Below, one piece after another: positions 8,121 through 15,911 of a stretch of DNA of 64,000 nt. Each line of letters starts with the position of its first letter. Within the stretch, counting starts at the first letter, position 1. The notes under the pieces were generated by a model. That model was not told the DNA's origin and made no database searches. It saw nothing but the letters and a program-made list of their open reading frames with translations. A program made the position numbers and the translations under genes. The stretch covers positions 14,025-78,024 of the forward strand of contig JBFWUS010000015.1 in the NCBI GenBank assembly GCA_050247155.1. Direction: 5' to 3'. The stretch comes from Mesorhizobium_G sp050247155. GTDB lineage: Bacteria; Pseudomonadota; Alphaproteobacteria; Rhizobiales; Rhizobiaceae.

Positions 8121-8155
8121 GACTCCGTGACAAGAGTCTCGGGACTCCGTGATTC
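8121..8155. promoter_or_regulatory. Clustered GANTC (CcrM) methylation sites upstream of gcrA
   Basis: Four GANTC sites fall within 35 bp, two of them inside the direct repeat GACTCCGTGA and two forming the inverted pair GAGTC-4 bp-GACTC. Two further sites lie nearer to gcrA (8006 and 8012). In CcrM-containing alphaproteobacteria GANTC sites are otherwise sparse and are used in promoters under methylation control, so this is a likely cell-cycle control region for gcrA or argD. The function is inferred. Confidence 0.5.
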
Positions 8156-8278
8156 GCTTTTTTCGGTTTTTCCCCAACTTGCCGTCACGCCGGCTAAGCG
8201 GAGCAGCTCTCCAATCGATCTTTCGTAGCCCGACTTTTCGTTGACTTGATGACGGAAAAGCCGGATATGCTGGTGTTG

Positions 8279-8301
8279 GCCGCCGCTTGGGCGGCTTTTT
8301 T
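8279..8301 (+). terminator. Terminator-like hairpin in the argD leader
   Basis: GCCGCC (8279-8284) pairs with GGCGGC (8290-8295) and is followed by six T residues, a good intrinsic-terminator shape, yet it lies only about 20 bp before the argD start codon and before its AAGGAG ribosome binding site. A 19-codon frame (ATG 8249, stop 8306-8308) runs through it. It may end an upstream short transcript or act as an attenuator of argD-argF. The second idea is speculative. Confidence 0.5.
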
Positions 8302-8318
8302 GATTTAAGGAGCATGTA

Positions 8319-9518
8319 ATGTCCGGGTCCGCGCTTTACGAGACCTTCGCGCGCGCCCCCCTGGCTTTCGAGCGCGGGGAGGGCTGCTGGCTGGTAACGG
8401 GCGACGGCGAGCGATACCTGGATTTTGCTGGCGGCATTGCCGTGAATTCATTGGGCCACGGCCATCCGCATCTCGTAGCGGCGCTGACTGACCAGGCGCA
8501 AAAGCTCTGGCATGTCTCCAATCTCTACCATATTCCGGGTCAGGAACGGCTCGGCGAGCGGCTGGTCGAGACCAGCTTCGCCGACAAGGTGTTTTTCACC
8601 AACTCCGGCGCCGAAGCGCTGGAATGCGCGATCAAGACGGCGCGGCGCTGGCATTATGTCAACGGCCGGCCGGAGCGCTATCGCGTCGTCACCTTCGAGG
8701 GCGCGTTCCACGGCCGCACGCTGGCGACCATCGCGGCCGGCGGGCAGGCGAAGTACCTTGAGGGGTTCGGCCCGAAGGTCGACGGCTTCGACCAGGTGGC
8801 GTTCGACGATCTGGATGCGGTGGAAAAGCTGATCGGGCCGGAAACGGCGGCGATTTTGCTGGAGCCGGTGCAGGGCGAGGGCGGGGTGCGGCCGTTCCCG
8901 ACCGCCTCGCTGAAGCGACTGCGCGAGCTTTGCGACAAGCATGGTCTGCTTTTGATCTTCGACGAAGTGCAGTGCGGTGTCGGGCGCACCGGCAAGCTTT
9001 ATGCGCATGAATGGTCGGGCGTATCGCCGGACCTAATGGCGATCGCCAAGGGTATCGGCGGCGGTTTCCCTGTCGGTGCGTGCCTTGCCACCGTCAATGC
9101 AGCCAAGGGCATGACCGCCGGCGTGCATGGCACCACCTTCGGCGGCAATCCGCTCGCCATGGCGGTGGGCAACGCCGTGCTGGATGTCATTCTGGAAGAC
9201 GGCTTCATGGCCGAGGTGAGCCGCAAGTCGCTGCTGATGAAGCAGGGGCTGGCGGCAGTAGCCGACGAATTCCCGGACGTCATCGAAGATGTGCGCGGCT
9301 CCGGCCTGCTGCTCGGCCTGAAATGCAAGATGCCGAACACCAAGGTGAACATGGCGCTGCGCGACGAGAATATGCTCTCCGTGCCGGCCGGCGACAACGT
9401 CGTTCGTCTTCTGCCGCCACTCGTCGTATCGGATGACGAAATCCGCGACGCTGTCGGGCGTATCCGCGCGGCGGCCTCGAAGCTGCATGAAGCGGCACAG
9501 CCCGAGGCCGTGTCATGA
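8319..9518 (+). CDS. argD: Acetylornithine aminotransferase
   Basis: PLP-dependent class III aminotransferase of arginine synthesis that converts N-acetylglutamate semialdehyde and glutamate to N-acetylornithine and 2-oxoglutarate. The 399-residue protein shows the N-terminal fold, FTNSGAEALECAIK (PLP phosphate binding), FDEVQCGVGRTGK and the Schiff-base Lys244 in AIAKGIGGGFPVGA, then HGTTFGGNPLA. Start ATG 8319 has AAGGAG eight bases upstream. Its stop overlaps the argF start as ATGA, so the two are translationally coupled. The enzyme often also serves as succinyldiaminopimelate aminotransferase; the sequence does not decide that. Confidence 0.96.
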   Translation: MSGSALYETFARAPLAFERGEGCWLVTGDGERYLDFAGGIAVNSLGHGHPHLVAALTDQAQKLWHVSNLYHIPGQERLGERLVETSFADKVFFTNSGAEALECAIKTARRWHYVNGRPERYRVVTFEGAFHGRTLATIAAGGQAKYLEGFGPKVDGFDQVAFDDLDAVEKLIGPETAAILLEPVQGEGGVRPFPTASLKRLRELCDKHGLLLIFDEVQCGVGRTGKLYAHEWSGVSPDLMAIAKGIGGGFPVGACLATVNAAKGMTAGVHGTTFGGNPLAMAVGNAVLDVILEDGFMAEVSRKSLLMKQGLAAVADEFPDVIEDVRGSGLLLGLKCKMPNTKVNMALRDENMLSVPAGDNVVRLLPPLVVSDDEIRDAVGRIRAAASKLHEAAQPEAVS

Positions 9519-10426
9519 GCATCAGGCACTTTACCGACCTTTCTACCGTCTCCAGCGACGATCTGCGCTCGATTCTCAGTGACGCCTCCGCCCGCAAGGC
9601 CGATCTCAAGGCCGGCAACCGCAGCCGTCCACTGGACGGCAAGGTGCTGGCGATGATTTTCGAAAAGCCGTCGACGCGCACGCGCGTGTCGTTCGATGTC
9701 GGCATGCGCCAGCTCGGCGGCGAGACGATCATGCTGACCGCCTCCGAAATGCAGCTCGGCAAGTCGGAAACGATTTCGGACACGGCGAAGGTGCTGTCGC
9801 GTTATGTCGACGCGATCATGATCCGCACCACCCAGCATGACCGCCTGCTGGAGCTGACCGAGGCGGCGACGGTGCCTGTAATCAACGGACTGACGGACGA
9901 TACGCATCCCTGCCAGCTCATGGCCGACATCATGACCTTCGAGGAGCATCGCGGGCCGGTGAAGGGCAAGACCTTCGCCTGGACCGGCGACGGCAACAAT
10001 GTGCTGCACTCGATGATCGAGGCCTCGGCGCGCTTCGACTTCAATGTAAACATCGCCGCGCCTGAAGGCAGCGAGCCGCAGCAGCGCTTTGTCGATTGGG
10101 CACGCAGGAATGGCGGGGCTGTGGATTTCAAGAAGACGGCCGAAGAAGCGGTGACTGGCGCCGACGCGATCGTCACCGACTGCTGGGTGTCGATGGGACA
10201 GGAGCACCGCGCGCGGGGGCACAATGTGTTCATGCCCTATCAGGTCAACGCGGCGCTGATGAAGCGCGCCAAGCCCGACACGCTGTTCATGCACTGCCTG
10301 CCGGCGCATCGCGGCGAGGAAGTGACCGACGAGGTCATAGACGGGCCGAACTCGGTAGTCTTCGATGAGGCGGAGAATCGCTTGCACGCCCAGAAGGCGG
10401 TGCTCGCGTGGTGTTTGGGAGCTTGA
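9515..10426 (+). CDS. argF: Ornithine carbamoyltransferase
   Basis: Makes citrulline from ornithine and carbamoyl phosphate in arginine synthesis. The 303-residue product carries the carbamoyl-phosphate loop Ser53-Thr-Arg-Thr-Arg57 in EKPSTRTRVSF, the HPCQLMAD motif, the ornithine-binding DCWVSMGQE and the catalytic Cys261 in MHCLPAHRGEE. It overlaps argD by four bases and is followed by a GC-rich hairpin (10441-10460) that probably ends the operon. Confidence 0.97.
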   Translation: MSIRHFTDLSTVSSDDLRSILSDASARKADLKAGNRSRPLDGKVLAMIFEKPSTRTRVSFDVGMRQLGGETIMLTASEMQLGKSETISDTAKVLSRYVDAIMIRTTQHDRLLELTEAATVPVINGLTDDTHPCQLMADIMTFEEHRGPVKGKTFAWTGDGNNVLHSMIEASARFDFNVNIAAPEGSEPQQRFVDWARRNGGAVDFKKTAEEAVTGADAIVTDCWVSMGQEHRARGHNVFMPYQVNAALMKRAKPDTLFMHCLPAHRGEEVTDEVIDGPNSVVFDEAENRLHAQKAVLAWCLGA

Positions 10427-10440
10427 ATGCTCCCGCGTTG

Positions 10441-10460
10441 CAGCGGCCGATGGGCCGCTG
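10441..10460 (+). terminator. Hairpin after argF
   Basis: CAGCGGCC and GGCCGCTG are separated by four bases directly downstream of argF. There is no strong T run, so it may act as a 3' stabiliser or a weak terminator. Confidence 0.45.
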
Positions 10461-10550
10461 TGGCCACTTGCAGATGACTTTATTCCTCAATCCACTTACT
10501 GGCTGTAGCATATCTCCTGTCGCCACGAACTTTGAAAGGGAGGAGACGTC

Positions 10551-10868
10551 ATGCCGAAATATCTCGTCCAGGGTTCTTACACGGACAAGGGTCTGGAGGG
10601 CTTGCTGAACGAAGGCGGTTCGAAACGGCGAGCGATGGTCGAAAAACTCGCCGGGGAAATGGGCGGCAAACTCGAAGTGTTCTATTACGCGTTTGGCAGC
10701 GATGATTTCGTTATCATTCTGGATCTGCCGAGCAACATTGACATGGCTGCGACCGCTATTGTCGCCCAGGCCAGCGGCATGGTGAAGTCTCGGGTCACGG
10801 TCCTCATGGCGCCGGAAGATGTGGACCAAGCCGTGCAAAGGAAGGTCGACTTCCGCCCACCGTCATAG
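10551..10868 (+). CDS. GYD domain-containing protein
   Basis: Small 105-residue protein that begins MPKYLVQGSYTDKGLEGL and contains the GKLEVFYYAFGSDDFVIILDLP segment of the GYD superfamily, a ferredoxin-like alpha/beta fold whose members are uncharacterised. No catalytic residue is apparent. A GGGAGGAG ribosome binding site precedes the start. It lies alone between argF and hslO on the same strand, after the argF hairpin, and probably has its own promoter. Confidence 0.8.
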   Translation: MPKYLVQGSYTDKGLEGLLNEGGSKRRAMVEKLAGEMGGKLEVFYYAFGSDDFVIILDLPSNIDMAATAIVAQASGMVKSRVTVLMAPEDVDQAVQRKVDFRPPS

Positions 10869-11045
10869 GCTTGGTACGCGAAGGACCGCTTTGGGCCGAG
10901 CGCAGTCAGAGCATCACCGCGTCGCTTGAAACTCTCGGACTGTATTCCCAGATAGGCGTCAACCTTCAAACCAATCCACGCTAATGCCGTCCTCCCGGTT
11001 TGCTAATCGATCCGGAGACGGCAAAATGCGTTGCGAGGATTCGCC

Positions 11046-12056
11046 ATGCTGACCACCGGAACCATCGACGTGACTGAACATACAAGAAAACTCGGCGAGT
11101 TCGGCTTTGCCGGCGACGACCACGTCGTGCCGTTCGAGGTAGGGCCGCTGGATGTGCGCGGCCGCGCCGTGCAGCTAGGGCCGTTGCTCGATACGCTGCT
11201 CGGTCGTCACGACTATCCGGAGCCCGTGGCCCGCCTGCTGGCCGAGGCCTGCGTGATGACCGTGCTGCTTGGCACGGCGCTCAAGTTCGAGGGCAAGTTC
11301 ATTCTACAGACCCGCACCGACGGGCCGGTGGACATGCTGGTGGCCGACTTCACCACGCCTGGCGCTTTGCGCGCCTATGCGCGCTTCGATGCGGAGCGCG
11401 TGGCGGAAGCCGTCGCGAAGAAGGAAGCGTCGCCCGAAAAGCTGCTCGGCGAGGGTGTGCTGGCGCTGACCATCGATCAGGGCGTCTACACCCAGCGCTA
11501 TCAGGGCATCGTTCAGCTTGACGGTATCTCGCTGGAAGAGGCAGCGCGCATCTATTTCCGTCAGTCGGAACAGATCCCGACCGAGATCAAGCTGGCGGTC
11601 GCCAAGCAGATGAAGCCGGGCGAGGGTGGCGGCGAGCATTGGCGCGCCGGTGGCGTGATGGCGCAGTTTCTTCCCTCCGCGCCGGAGCGCATGCGCGTGC
11701 CGGACATTCACGGCGGCGACGGCGACGAGCGCGATGTGGCGACCGAGCCGATGGATAATGCCTGGCGCGAGGCGCTGACGCTGATGGCCACGATCGAGCC
11801 GGCCGAACTGATCGACCCGACGGTCGGGACCGAGCGGCTGCTTTACCGCCTGTTTCACGAGCACGGCGTGCGCGTGTTCGAAGGGGCGGAGATGTCGGAT
11901 GAGTGCTCCTGCTCGCACGACAAGATCAAAGGCGTGCTGCAAGGCTTCTCGGCGGAAGAAATCGCCGACAGTGTCGAGGATGGCGTGATCAAGGTCGATT
12001 GCGAGTTCTGCTCAAAGACCTATCGGTTTGATCCGGCGGAATTTGCGCAACAATGA
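11046..12056 (+). CDS. hslO: Redox-regulated chaperone Hsp33
   Basis: Hsp33 is a cytosolic holdase activated when oxidation releases zinc from four C-terminal cysteines. The four cysteines are present in the expected spacing: Cys287-x-Cys289 (ECSCSHDK) and Cys319-xx-Cys322 (DCEFCSKTY), 29 residues apart. Length is 336 residues from ATG 11046, which has GCGAGG seven bases upstream; a TTG at 11031 is an alternative. The stop codon is fused to the first unit of the GAATGGT hairpin repeat that separates it from convergent apaG. Confidence 0.95.
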   Translation: MLTTGTIDVTEHTRKLGEFGFAGDDHVVPFEVGPLDVRGRAVQLGPLLDTLLGRHDYPEPVARLLAEACVMTVLLGTALKFEGKFILQTRTDGPVDMLVADFTTPGALRAYARFDAERVAEAVAKKEASPEKLLGEGVLALTIDQGVYTQRYQGIVQLDGISLEEAARIYFRQSEQIPTEIKLAVAKQMKPGEGGGEHWRAGGVMAQFLPSAPERMRVPDIHGGDGDERDVATEPMDNAWREALTLMATIEPAELIDPTVGTERLLYRLFHEHGVRVFEGAEMSDECSCSHDKIKGVLQGFSAEEIADSVEDGVIKVDCEFCSKTYRFDPAEFAQQ

Positions 12057-12122
12057 ATGGTGAATGGTGAATGGTAGAACGTGAACGAGCTACCATTCAC
12101 CATTCACCATTCACCATTCACC
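12055..12122. repeat. Heptamer-built hairpin (GAATGGT repeats) between hslO and apaG
   Basis: Three tandem GAATGGT units (12055-12075) face four ACCATTC-type units (about 12091-12121), forming a long hairpin between two convergent genes. The same repeat design recurs at 20176-20262 between fabB and fabI, so this is a repeat family of the genome rather than a one-off terminator. It begins inside the hslO stop codon. Confidence 0.75.
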
Positions 12123-12126
12123 GCTT

Positions 12127-12519
12127 TCAATTCACCGTCCTCGCCGTTCCCGGCAGATCCAGCGAAAATGCCGGGATCGCGACGTCGAACATCTGCCCGG
12201 CCTCATCGCGCATCGTATAGCGGCCGACCATGATGCCGGACGGCGTCGTCAACGGGCAGCCGGACGTATATTGATAGCTTTCACCGGGGTTCAGCTCCGG
12301 TTGTTCACCGACGACGCCGGCGCCGCTGACTTCCTCGACCCGGCCGTTGGCGTCGGTGATGTGCCAATAGCGCGACAGGAGCTGCACAAAACTGTCCGAA
12401 CGGTTCTCGATCGTGACGCGATAGGCCCAGACGTAGCGGTTCTCGTCCGGGTCGGACCGGTCCCTGAGATAGAACGGCTCGACCTCCACCACGATGTTCT
12501 GCGTCACTGCGCGGTACAT
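12127..12519 (-). CDS. apaG: ApaG domain protein
   Basis: ApaG is a single fibronectin-III-like domain protein linked to Co2+/Mg2+ efflux and diadenosine tetraphosphate metabolism; its biochemical role is unsettled. The 130-residue product shows the family features: TQNIVVEVEPFYL, YVWAYRVTIENRS, LLSRYWHITDANGR, VVGEQPELNPGESYQYTSG and GIMVGRYTM. Length is normal. It converges on hslO through the heptamer hairpin. Confidence 0.95.
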   Translation of the reverse strand: MYRAVTQNIVVEVEPFYLRDRSDPDENRYVWAYRVTIENRSDSFVQLLSRYWHITDANGRVEEVSGAGVVGEQPELNPGESYQYTSGCPLTTPSGIMVGRYTMRDEAGQMFDVAIPAFSLDLPGTARTVN

Positions 12520-12654
12520 GGCGACTCGCTTTCCCAGCGCATGTTGGCGGTTCGCCCGCGCCGGTCAATGCCAACTCCGTCTTTGCCTCGTCACAGTGAG
12601 TTGACGCGGCGCTCCCGCGGTTCGATGATTTCGCTGTCGCTAAGAGGACGCGCC

Positions 12655-12978
12655 ATGACGCCAGGTGAGTTTCGCGTGGTTGCGCTGTCGATGCCGGAGG
12701 CGATCGAATCCAGCCATTTCGACACCGCGGATTTCCGCGTCCGCAACAAAATATTCGCGACCTTGCGGGAGGCGGACGAGCGCGCGGTGCTCAAGCTGAC
12801 GCCCGACCAGCAGCGCCTGCTGATGGAGACAAATCCTGGCCTGTTCGAACCCATCAAGGGTTCTTGGGGCCTCAAAGGCTGGACACAGGTCATGCTGGCT
12901 GATGCCGACCAGGTCGCCGTGCGCCACGCCATGACGATCGCCTGGCGGGACGTTGCTCCGAAATCGCTGTCGCGCTAG
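12655..12978 (+). CDS. MmcQ/YjbR family protein
   Basis: A 107-residue protein that starts MTPGEFRVVALSMPEAIE and continues HFDTADFRVRNKIFATL, the conserved core of the MmcQ/YjbR (CyaY-like fold) family, a presumed DNA-binding or structural fold without known function. The start at ATG 12655 has AAGAGGA upstream; the frame is open much further but the extension lies antisense to apaG. It sits between divergent apaG and a convergent periplasmic protein gene. Confidence 0.85.
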   Translation: MTPGEFRVVALSMPEAIESSHFDTADFRVRNKIFATLREADERAVLKLTPDQQRLLMETNPGLFEPIKGSWGLKGWTQVMLADADQVAVRHAMTIAWRDVAPKSLSR

Positions 12979-12984
12979 GCCGGT

Positions 12985-14517
12985 TTACGGATTTGGGTTA
13001 GTCAAGGTTCCGGGAGGCGCGTTGGGGTCCGTCGGCTGCGGAATTGGCTCCGGCGCATCCGGGCCCTTGACCATTCCGCCATTGACGATAACTGAACCGT
13101 CCGGCTTCACATTGACGACCCATTGCAGCTTGCCCTCCGGCAGCGTCTTGGCGAACCCTTTGACCGCCAGCAGCACTGGGAAAGCCTGCTGCGCCTGCGG
13201 GTCCGTGGCCGACGCGTCCTGAATGACCTTCACCATCTTGTCGTAGCCGGTCGCTTCGACCGTCATGTTGACATCCGGCTTTTCCGGATTGCCGCCTGGG
13301 AAGGTGACCTCGCCGCTCGTCGAAATCTCGGTGTCGGCATTTTTGATGAAGCTGCGGCCTATGATGAATTTCGGCAGGTTAGCCTTGAAATCGGCTTCGA
13401 TCTGGCTGCTCACTGAATCCGGCAGCGGCGGTTCCTTCATCAGGTCCATCGCTTCGATGGCCTTGCGGGCGGGACCGTCGAGGTTGAGATTGGCGCCGCC
13501 GAGATTGATTTCGAGGTCCGTCGGCAGCAACGATACAGTCCAAGTGGGGGCAAATTGGGCGGCTTGTGAAGGCACCTTCAGGCCAGCCAGCTTGAATCCA
13601 TAATTCAATTTGCCGTCCTGCTCTATCCCATCGCTGTCGAATACGACGCCGAGCTGGCTCGCGCTGAACTCGCCGAACGGCGATGGCAGAGTAAAATCGA
13701 CGAAGCTATAGGCGCCATCGACGTGATCCCACACCGGAAGCGCGGCCAGCAGTAGCGATTTCAGTTCCGCCTGTTTAGCCTTGATCGAACTCTCTTCCGC
13801 GTTGGTGACGAAGAAGGCGAGAAGATCGAGCAGCTCCCTTGAGCGTATGCCCTTGCCATTGCTGTCGACGCCCATCTTCGGCGATTTGATGATGATTGGG
13901 AATGGCAACTGCGCGTCGGGCTTGGTGAAATTGACAGTCTCTTCGAAATCGGTGATCGACTGGTTCGACGTAATGTCGACGCCGCCGCCGGCCGCTGGCG
14001 CGCCAGTCATGTTGAACGTCCCAGCGCCGGTCTTGACGTCGGTTCGCGTCTCTGCGTCGGTCTGAACCATCGTCAAGCCGCTATATGAGGCCGCAGCCGT
14101 GGAAAAGCTGGCCAAGTTAGGATCAAAAACCCCTTGGAACTTGCCGTCCGAGATTGCCAGCTGAACTTGCTGCGGACCTTCCGCTCCCTTAGATTCGACC
14201 TTGAAACTGGGGAATAGGTCGCCCGCGACATCCCACGATCCATCGACGCGCGGCTTCAGCTTGAGCGAATAGGGACCGACCGTCGCCGTTTCCCCATTCG
14301 GGTTCGGCAGCAGCGGCAACAAAGCGTTGAAGTCGAAGGCCAGCCGGTAGGCGTCGCCATCGACCGCGATCTTTAGTACGCCCTTTTCGAACGCGGTCTT
14401 GCCGACATAGCGCGACAGCGAGTCTTGAAGCTGGGCCGCACCCGCCTGGTCCACGGCTTGGGCGAGAGCGGGGCTTGCAAAGGCAAGGACAGAGGAAAGC
14501 AGGGCAACGTAGCGCAA
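12985..14517 (-). CDS. Large periplasmic protein of unknown function
   Basis: I do not recognise this family. The protein of about 510 residues starts best at TTG 14517: GGGAG lies just upstream and the first residues MRYVALLSSVLAFASPALA form a classical Sec signal peptide with a cleavage site after ALA. The mature part is rich in Gly, Asp and beta-strand-like segments, with lipid-exposed-looking alternation (VDGSWDVAGDLFPSF, GKLNYGFKLAGL), and no cysteines. It ends in a Pro-rich tail (PIPQPTDPNAPPG). This suggests a periplasmic or envelope-associated, beta-rich protein. It is divergent from the RND efflux genes, but a joint role is only a guess. Confidence 0.75.
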   Translation of the reverse strand: MRYVALLSSVLAFASPALAQAVDQAGAAQLQDSLSRYVGKTAFEKGVLKIAVDGDAYRLAFDFNALLPLLPNPNGETATVGPYSLKLKPRVDGSWDVAGDLFPSFKVESKGAEGPQQVQLAISDGKFQGVFDPNLASFSTAAASYSGLTMVQTDAETRTDVKTGAGTFNMTGAPAAGGGVDITSNQSITDFEETVNFTKPDAQLPFPIIIKSPKMGVDSNGKGIRSRELLDLLAFFVTNAEESSIKAKQAELKSLLLAALPVWDHVDGAYSFVDFTLPSPFGEFSASQLGVVFDSDGIEQDGKLNYGFKLAGLKVPSQAAQFAPTWTVSLLPTDLEINLGGANLNLDGPARKAIEAMDLMKEPPLPDSVSSQIEADFKANLPKFIIGRSFIKNADTEISTSGEVTFPGGNPEKPDVNMTVEATGYDKMVKVIQDASATDPQAQQAFPVLLAVKGFAKTLPEGKLQWVVNVKPDGSVIVNGGMVKGPDAPEPIPQPTDPNAPPGTLTNPNP

Positions 14518-14720
14518 AGGGTGGCTCCCTATGAAAGGATGGCGGCCTAATCGATCGAAGGCCGGTCCTAGGCAATCACGATGGCCGCAGCAAGGCCTTT
14601 GCCGTCCGCCGAACACCGCAAGGCTAGCGTCAGGAGCAATCAATTGGCCCAGCGCGAGGCTTGTGATCGGTCGTGTGACTGCCTAAGTCTGGTCACCATT
14701 TAGCCAAGAACGAGGGCGTT

Positions 14721-15911
14721 ATGCCAACGAAGCCGGCCAATTCTTCCGACAATCTGACCCTTGGTGCATCGAGCCTGCGTCGTCTCGCAGCCAGTCTGCT
14801 GGTGTTCCTTGCGCTTTCGGCTGCCGCCCCGGTGCTGGCCCAACAGGAGCCGCCACCTGTCACCGTCGCCAAGCCGGTCGTCAAGGACATCATTGAGGAC
14901 GACGAGTTTGTCGGGCGCTTTGATGCCATGGACGAGGTGTCGATCCGCTCGCGTGTCAGCGGCTATCTCGACCAGGTGCATTTCAAGGATGGCGCGATGG
15001 TCAACAAGGGCGATTTGCTCTTCACCATCGATCGGCGACCATATCAGGCGGCCTTCGATGCGGCCAAGAGCCAGGTCGATGTGGCGACGAGCTTGCTCAA
15101 CTTCACCCGAACGCAACTCGAACGGGCCGAGGAGCTAGCAAAGTCCGGCAATCTTTCGGTTTCCACGCTTGATGACCGCCGCCGGGAATTCCTCTCGGCG
15201 CAGGGCCAGCATCAGGGCGCGGAAGCGGCGCTGAGGAACTCCAGCCTCGACCTTGAATTCACCGAGATCAAAGCGCCGCTCGCTGGCCGTATCGACCGCC
15301 GCCTGGTCTCGCCGGGCAATCTCGTCCAACCCGACCAGACCCTGCTGACCACGATTGTGGCTATCGATCCAATCGACTTTTTCTTCGACATCGATGAACG
15401 CACCTATTTCGACTACGCCCGCAACGCACGCGAGCGCGGCATCTCCATGCAGGAAGGCGGCGGCCTCGATGTCATCGTGCGGCTGGCCGATGCCAAGGCC
15501 GACGCGTTCAAAGGCAAGCTTGATTTCGCCGAGAACCGCCTCGACCAAGGCACCGGCACGATGCGCGTGCGCGCCCGTTTCGACAACAAGGATGGCGTGT
15601 TGCAGCCGGGTATGTTCGGCCGCATCAATGTGCGCGGCTCGGCACAGCACAAGGGCGTGCTGCTGCCGGATGAAGCGATCGGCGCGGATCAGAACCGACG
15701 CATCGTTTTTGTTGTCGACGACAAGGGCGTCGTCTCCGCCAAACAGGTCACCTTAGGCCCGCGCATCGACGGCTATCGCGTCATCCGCGAAGGCTTGACG
15801 GGTGAGGAAATCGTGGTCGTGAACGGCCTCGTGCGTGTTCGCCCCGGCGTCACCGTCAAGCCCGAAATGTCCACCTTGTCGCCTGAGGCGGCGGAGGGCG
15901 AGTCCCAATGA
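14721..15911 (+). CDS. RND efflux system periplasmic adaptor subunit
   Basis: Membrane fusion protein that links an inner-membrane RND pump to an outer-membrane channel. The 396-residue product has a signal segment (LAASLLVFLALSAAAPVLAQ), then biotinyl-lipoyl halves (VSIRSRVSGYLDQVHFKDG and IKAPLAGRIDRRLVSPGN) around an alpha-helical hairpin (about residues 110-165), and a C-terminal beta-barrel (GTMRVRARFDNKDG, LQPGMFGRI). Its stop overlaps the pump gene as ATGA. No outer-membrane factor or local regulator is encoded beside it. Confidence 0.93.
   Translation: MPTKPANSSDNLTLGASSLRRLAASLLVFLALSAAAPVLAQQEPPPVTVAKPVVKDIIEDDEFVGRFDAMDEVSIRSRVSGYLDQVHFKDGAMVNKGDLLFTIDRRPYQAAFDAAKSQVDVATSLLNFTRTQLERAEELAKSGNLSVSTLDDRRREFLSAQGQHQGAEAALRNSSLDLEFTEIKAPLAGRIDRRLVSPGNLVQPDQTLLTTIVAIDPIDFFFDIDERTYFDYARNARERGISMQEGGGLDVIVRLADAKADAFKGKLDFAENRLDQGTGTMRVRARFDNKDGVLQPGMFGRINVRGSAQHKGVLLPDEAIGADQNRRIVFVVDDKGVVSAKQVTLGPRIDGYRVIREGLTGEEIVVVNGLVRVRPGVTVKPEMSTLSPEAAEGESQ

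Larger units (their letters stand above)
7986..8318. other. Intergenic region between divergent gcrA and argD
   Basis: This 333-bp stretch must hold the promoters of both genes. It contains six GANTC sites (8006-8010, 8012-8016, 8121-8125, 8134-8138, 8143-8147, 8151-8155), two copies of GACTCCGTGA (8121 and 8143), and a terminator-like hairpin with a T run directly before argD. A possible promoter for argD is TTGACT (8241-8246) with GATATG 17 bases downstream. Confidence 0.6.

Noticed and set aside
8999..10387. A 462-residue minus-strand frame opposite argD-argF
   Set aside because: Antisense to two enzymes with full catalytic motifs; no domain recognisable in its translation.
12055..12122. 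CRISPR array
   Set aside because: The repeats are 7-bp tandem units without spacers and form two facing arms; there are no cas genes.
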